Part shown: positions 15,885-17,406 of the stretch, piece after piece
How positions within the stretch are numbered: the stretch's first letter is position 1
Layout of the letters: every line of letters starts with the position of its first letter
Assembly: GCA_937891085.1 (NCBI GenBank)
Contig: CALAEY010000058.1
Coordinates: 1 to 17,406, forward strand
Origin: an uncultured Prevotellaceae bacterium
Lineage (GTDB): Bacteria; Bacteroidota; Bacteroidia; Bacteroidales; Bacteroidaceae
DNA: 17,406 nucleotides
Direction of reading: 5' to 3'
Notes under the pieces: model-generated
The model's database searches: none
Told to the model about the DNA's origin: nothing
Seen by the model: only the letters and a program-made list of their open reading frames with translations
Position numbers and translations under genes: made by a program

Positions 15885-17406
15885 ATGAAGAATGCCAAAT
15901 ACTACTTAATTCCACTTGGAATAATCTTATTCACAACCTTACTGTGGATATATCTTCAGCATACCCAACTATTCATATTCCACTATCGGGAGCAACACCA
16001 GCTTTTCCTACTTGATGGTGATTACCTGATGCCTATGCTGACCTCAGTGGGAGGTATATCTCAGATCTGCGCTATGTTTCTGGCTCAATTTTTCTCTGAC
16101 TGGGAATGGGGAGCCTTGATTACGGCTTGTTGCGGAAGTGCTATAGGAATATTCCTCTGGCTCGGAGCCAAGCGGTTGCTCAACGCACCTCTATATTGCA
16201 TGCCACTCTGCTATGTTCCTCCCTTACTGCAAATCAGTGCCTTGGCAGACACCTACTATAGCTATGCGTCACTGACCGCCATGTTGCTTGCCAGCATATT
16301 GTTTTTCATCATATCTCTTTTCAAGAGGAAGATGGCAAGAATGGTGGCTTTCACCATAGCTGTCATGGGTATAATTTTCATCGTTTACCAGCCAGATGGG
16401 TACTATGAGCCTTTGCTCAAGACACCAGCCTACTGCAAATGGCCTTGGCTGTCATTGTTTGTCATTCCTATTACTTGGCTAACTCGCTTCTTGCCAAATA
16501 TGGGTAGTGTTATAAAGGCAATGCTGGGGGGTGTCTTAGCATTAGTCATCGGATGCACTTTCCACGCACTGAATACTCAAAGGATAGATCCCGACAATTA
16601 CAAGTTCATGGAGCTGAACAGCTATGTCATCAATAACGAATGGGATAAGGTAATTGACACTTGTAACCATACGTATCTTAACAACACACTGTTTCTCAAT
16701 TACCTGAACCTGGCACTTTCACATAAGGGGATTTTGCTTCAGCAATTGTTCCATTACCCCCAAAAGGATGCTGGCTCACTGCTTTGCGAATACCAGAAGA
16801 TACCAGATGTGATCCAATTGCAAAGTTTCATTTATTATCAAATGGGGAATGTGGCAGCTGCCCAGAATATGGCATTCAGCACCAGCGTATGCAACCGTAA
16901 AGGGAGCCCTTCTGCCCTACAGATGCTTGTGAAGACCAACCTTGTATATGGCGCAAATGAAGTGGCTGAAAAGTATCTTGCACAATTGGAGAAGACTTGG
17001 AAATATAAGAAATGGGCAGGACATTACCGGTCTATGCTTTATGACAGCTCATTAATAGAGCAAGATGAAGAACTAAACAATTTACGCAAGAGCCTGACCC
17101 CAGAGGATCACTTCTCCATTGCCTTCGGTGCCGCCACCGACTTGGATTACATTCTGGAAGCCAATAATACCAATAAGTCAGCTACCGATTATTTAGTAAG
17201 CATACTCCTTTTATCAAAAGATAATTTAAGCATCAAGTATTTCGTTGACAAGTATATAGGCACGCCTGTATTGGAAAATGTGCCAGAATTGCTGCAAGAG
17301 GCCATTTATTCAATAGCCGAACAGGAGCCCGACTATTTAAGATCACACGGAGTAAGCGAAAACATTTTCAAGAAATATGATGATTTCTACAATAAATACA
17401 TGCAAA
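15885..17406 (+). CDS. Multi-pass membrane protein of unknown function, DUF6057-like (3' end outside window)
   Basis: The reading frame is open from the ATG at 15885 to the window edge, giving at least 507 residues with no stop. The first ~230 residues hold about eight hydrophobic segments (near 7-24, 52-70, 76-98, 103-120, 128-146, 152-168, 187-203 and 210-227). From about 235 onward the protein is soluble and helix-rich, with repeat-like pairs such as FLNYLNLALSHKG (270-282) and IYYQMGNVAAAQNMA (316-330), which look like tetratricopeptide-type helices. The layout resembles Bacteroidales proteins grouped as DUF6057; that name is from memory and unverified. No catalytic motif is seen and no function is proposed. 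It has no Shine-Dalgarno sequence and no visible promoter of its own, because the tRNA terminator lies directly before it. Confidence 0.8.
   Translation, partial: MKNAKYYLIPLGIILFTTLLWIYLQHTQLFIFHYREQHQLFLLDGDYLMPMLTSVGGISQICAMFLAQFFSDWEWGALITACCGSAIGIFLWLGAKRLLNAPLYCMPLCYVPPLLQISALADTYYSYASLTAMLLASILFFIISLFKRKMARMVAFTIAVMGIIFIVYQPDGYYEPLLKTPAYCKWPWLSLFVIPITWLTRFLPNMGSVIKAMLGGVLALVIGCTFHALNTQRIDPDNYKFMELNSYVINNEWDKVIDTCNHTYLNNTLFLNYLNLALSHKGILLQQLFHYPQKDAGSLLCEYQKIPDVIQLQSFIYYQMGNVAAAQNMAFSTSVCNRKGSPSALQMLVKTNLVYGANEVAEKYLAQLEKTWKYKKWAGHYRSMLYDSSLIEQDEELNNLRKSLTPEDHFSIAFGAATDLDYILEANNTNKSATDYLVSILLLSKDNLSIKYFVDKYIGTPVLENVPELLQEAIYSIAEQEPDYLRSHGVSENIFKKYDDFYNKYMQ

Overview
The window looks like ordinary chromosome from a member of the Bacteroidales, probably Prevotella/Segatella-like. 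Four things point there. Candidate promoters match the Bacteroidetes -7 box TAnnTTTG, with TTTG/TTG about 19-20 bases upstream where a -33 box can be found. Most genes lack a Shine-Dalgarno sequence. A TamA relative carries a lipobox (TamL), an arrangement typical of this phylum. The last gene resembles the DUF6057 family known from Bacteroides relatives. The assignment is inferred from these features; no database was searched.

Layout, left to right. (1) 1-164: short non-coding end with a 22-bp imperfect tandem repeat and a small hairpin. (2) 165-2629, minus strand: glpB-glpC, two subunits of anaerobic glycerol-3-phosphate dehydrogenase, without glpA beside them. (3) 2751-3503, plus strand: a secreted glycerophosphodiester phosphodiesterase, divergent from glpBC. 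A strong bidirectional terminator follows at 3508-3540. (4) 3546-11422, minus strand: tamB, tamL and a sugar-nucleotidyltransferase-like gene, read in that order. (5) 11532-15631, minus strand: a five-gene unit in the order TetR-type regulator, fabG, RluA-type pseudouridine synthase, cyclophilin lipoprotein, M16 peptidase, with tight spacing or overlap. (6) 15632-15874: divergent promoters, an initiator tRNA-Met and its terminator. (7) 15885 to the window end, plus strand: a multi-pass membrane protein of unknown function, cut by the window edge.

The genes form a few functional groups. The phosphodiesterase releases glycerol-3-phosphate from lipid headgroups, and GlpBC helps oxidise glycerol-3-phosphate to the anaerobic electron chain. 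TamB and TamL are the two halves of an envelope-spanning system for outer-membrane biogenesis. The TetR unit joins fatty-acid synthesis, RNA modification, protein folding and proteolysis under what looks like one promoter.

I saw no defence system, mobile element, CRISPR array or clearly new multi-gene system. The points most worth a second look are the tRNA terminator placed directly before the unknown membrane gene, the missing glpA, the 7-bp repeat inside the TamL signal sequence, the insertion in the cyclophilin, and the repeat at the left edge. Several start codons are revised here: tamL to 6872, tamB to 11422 and the TetR gene to 15631.
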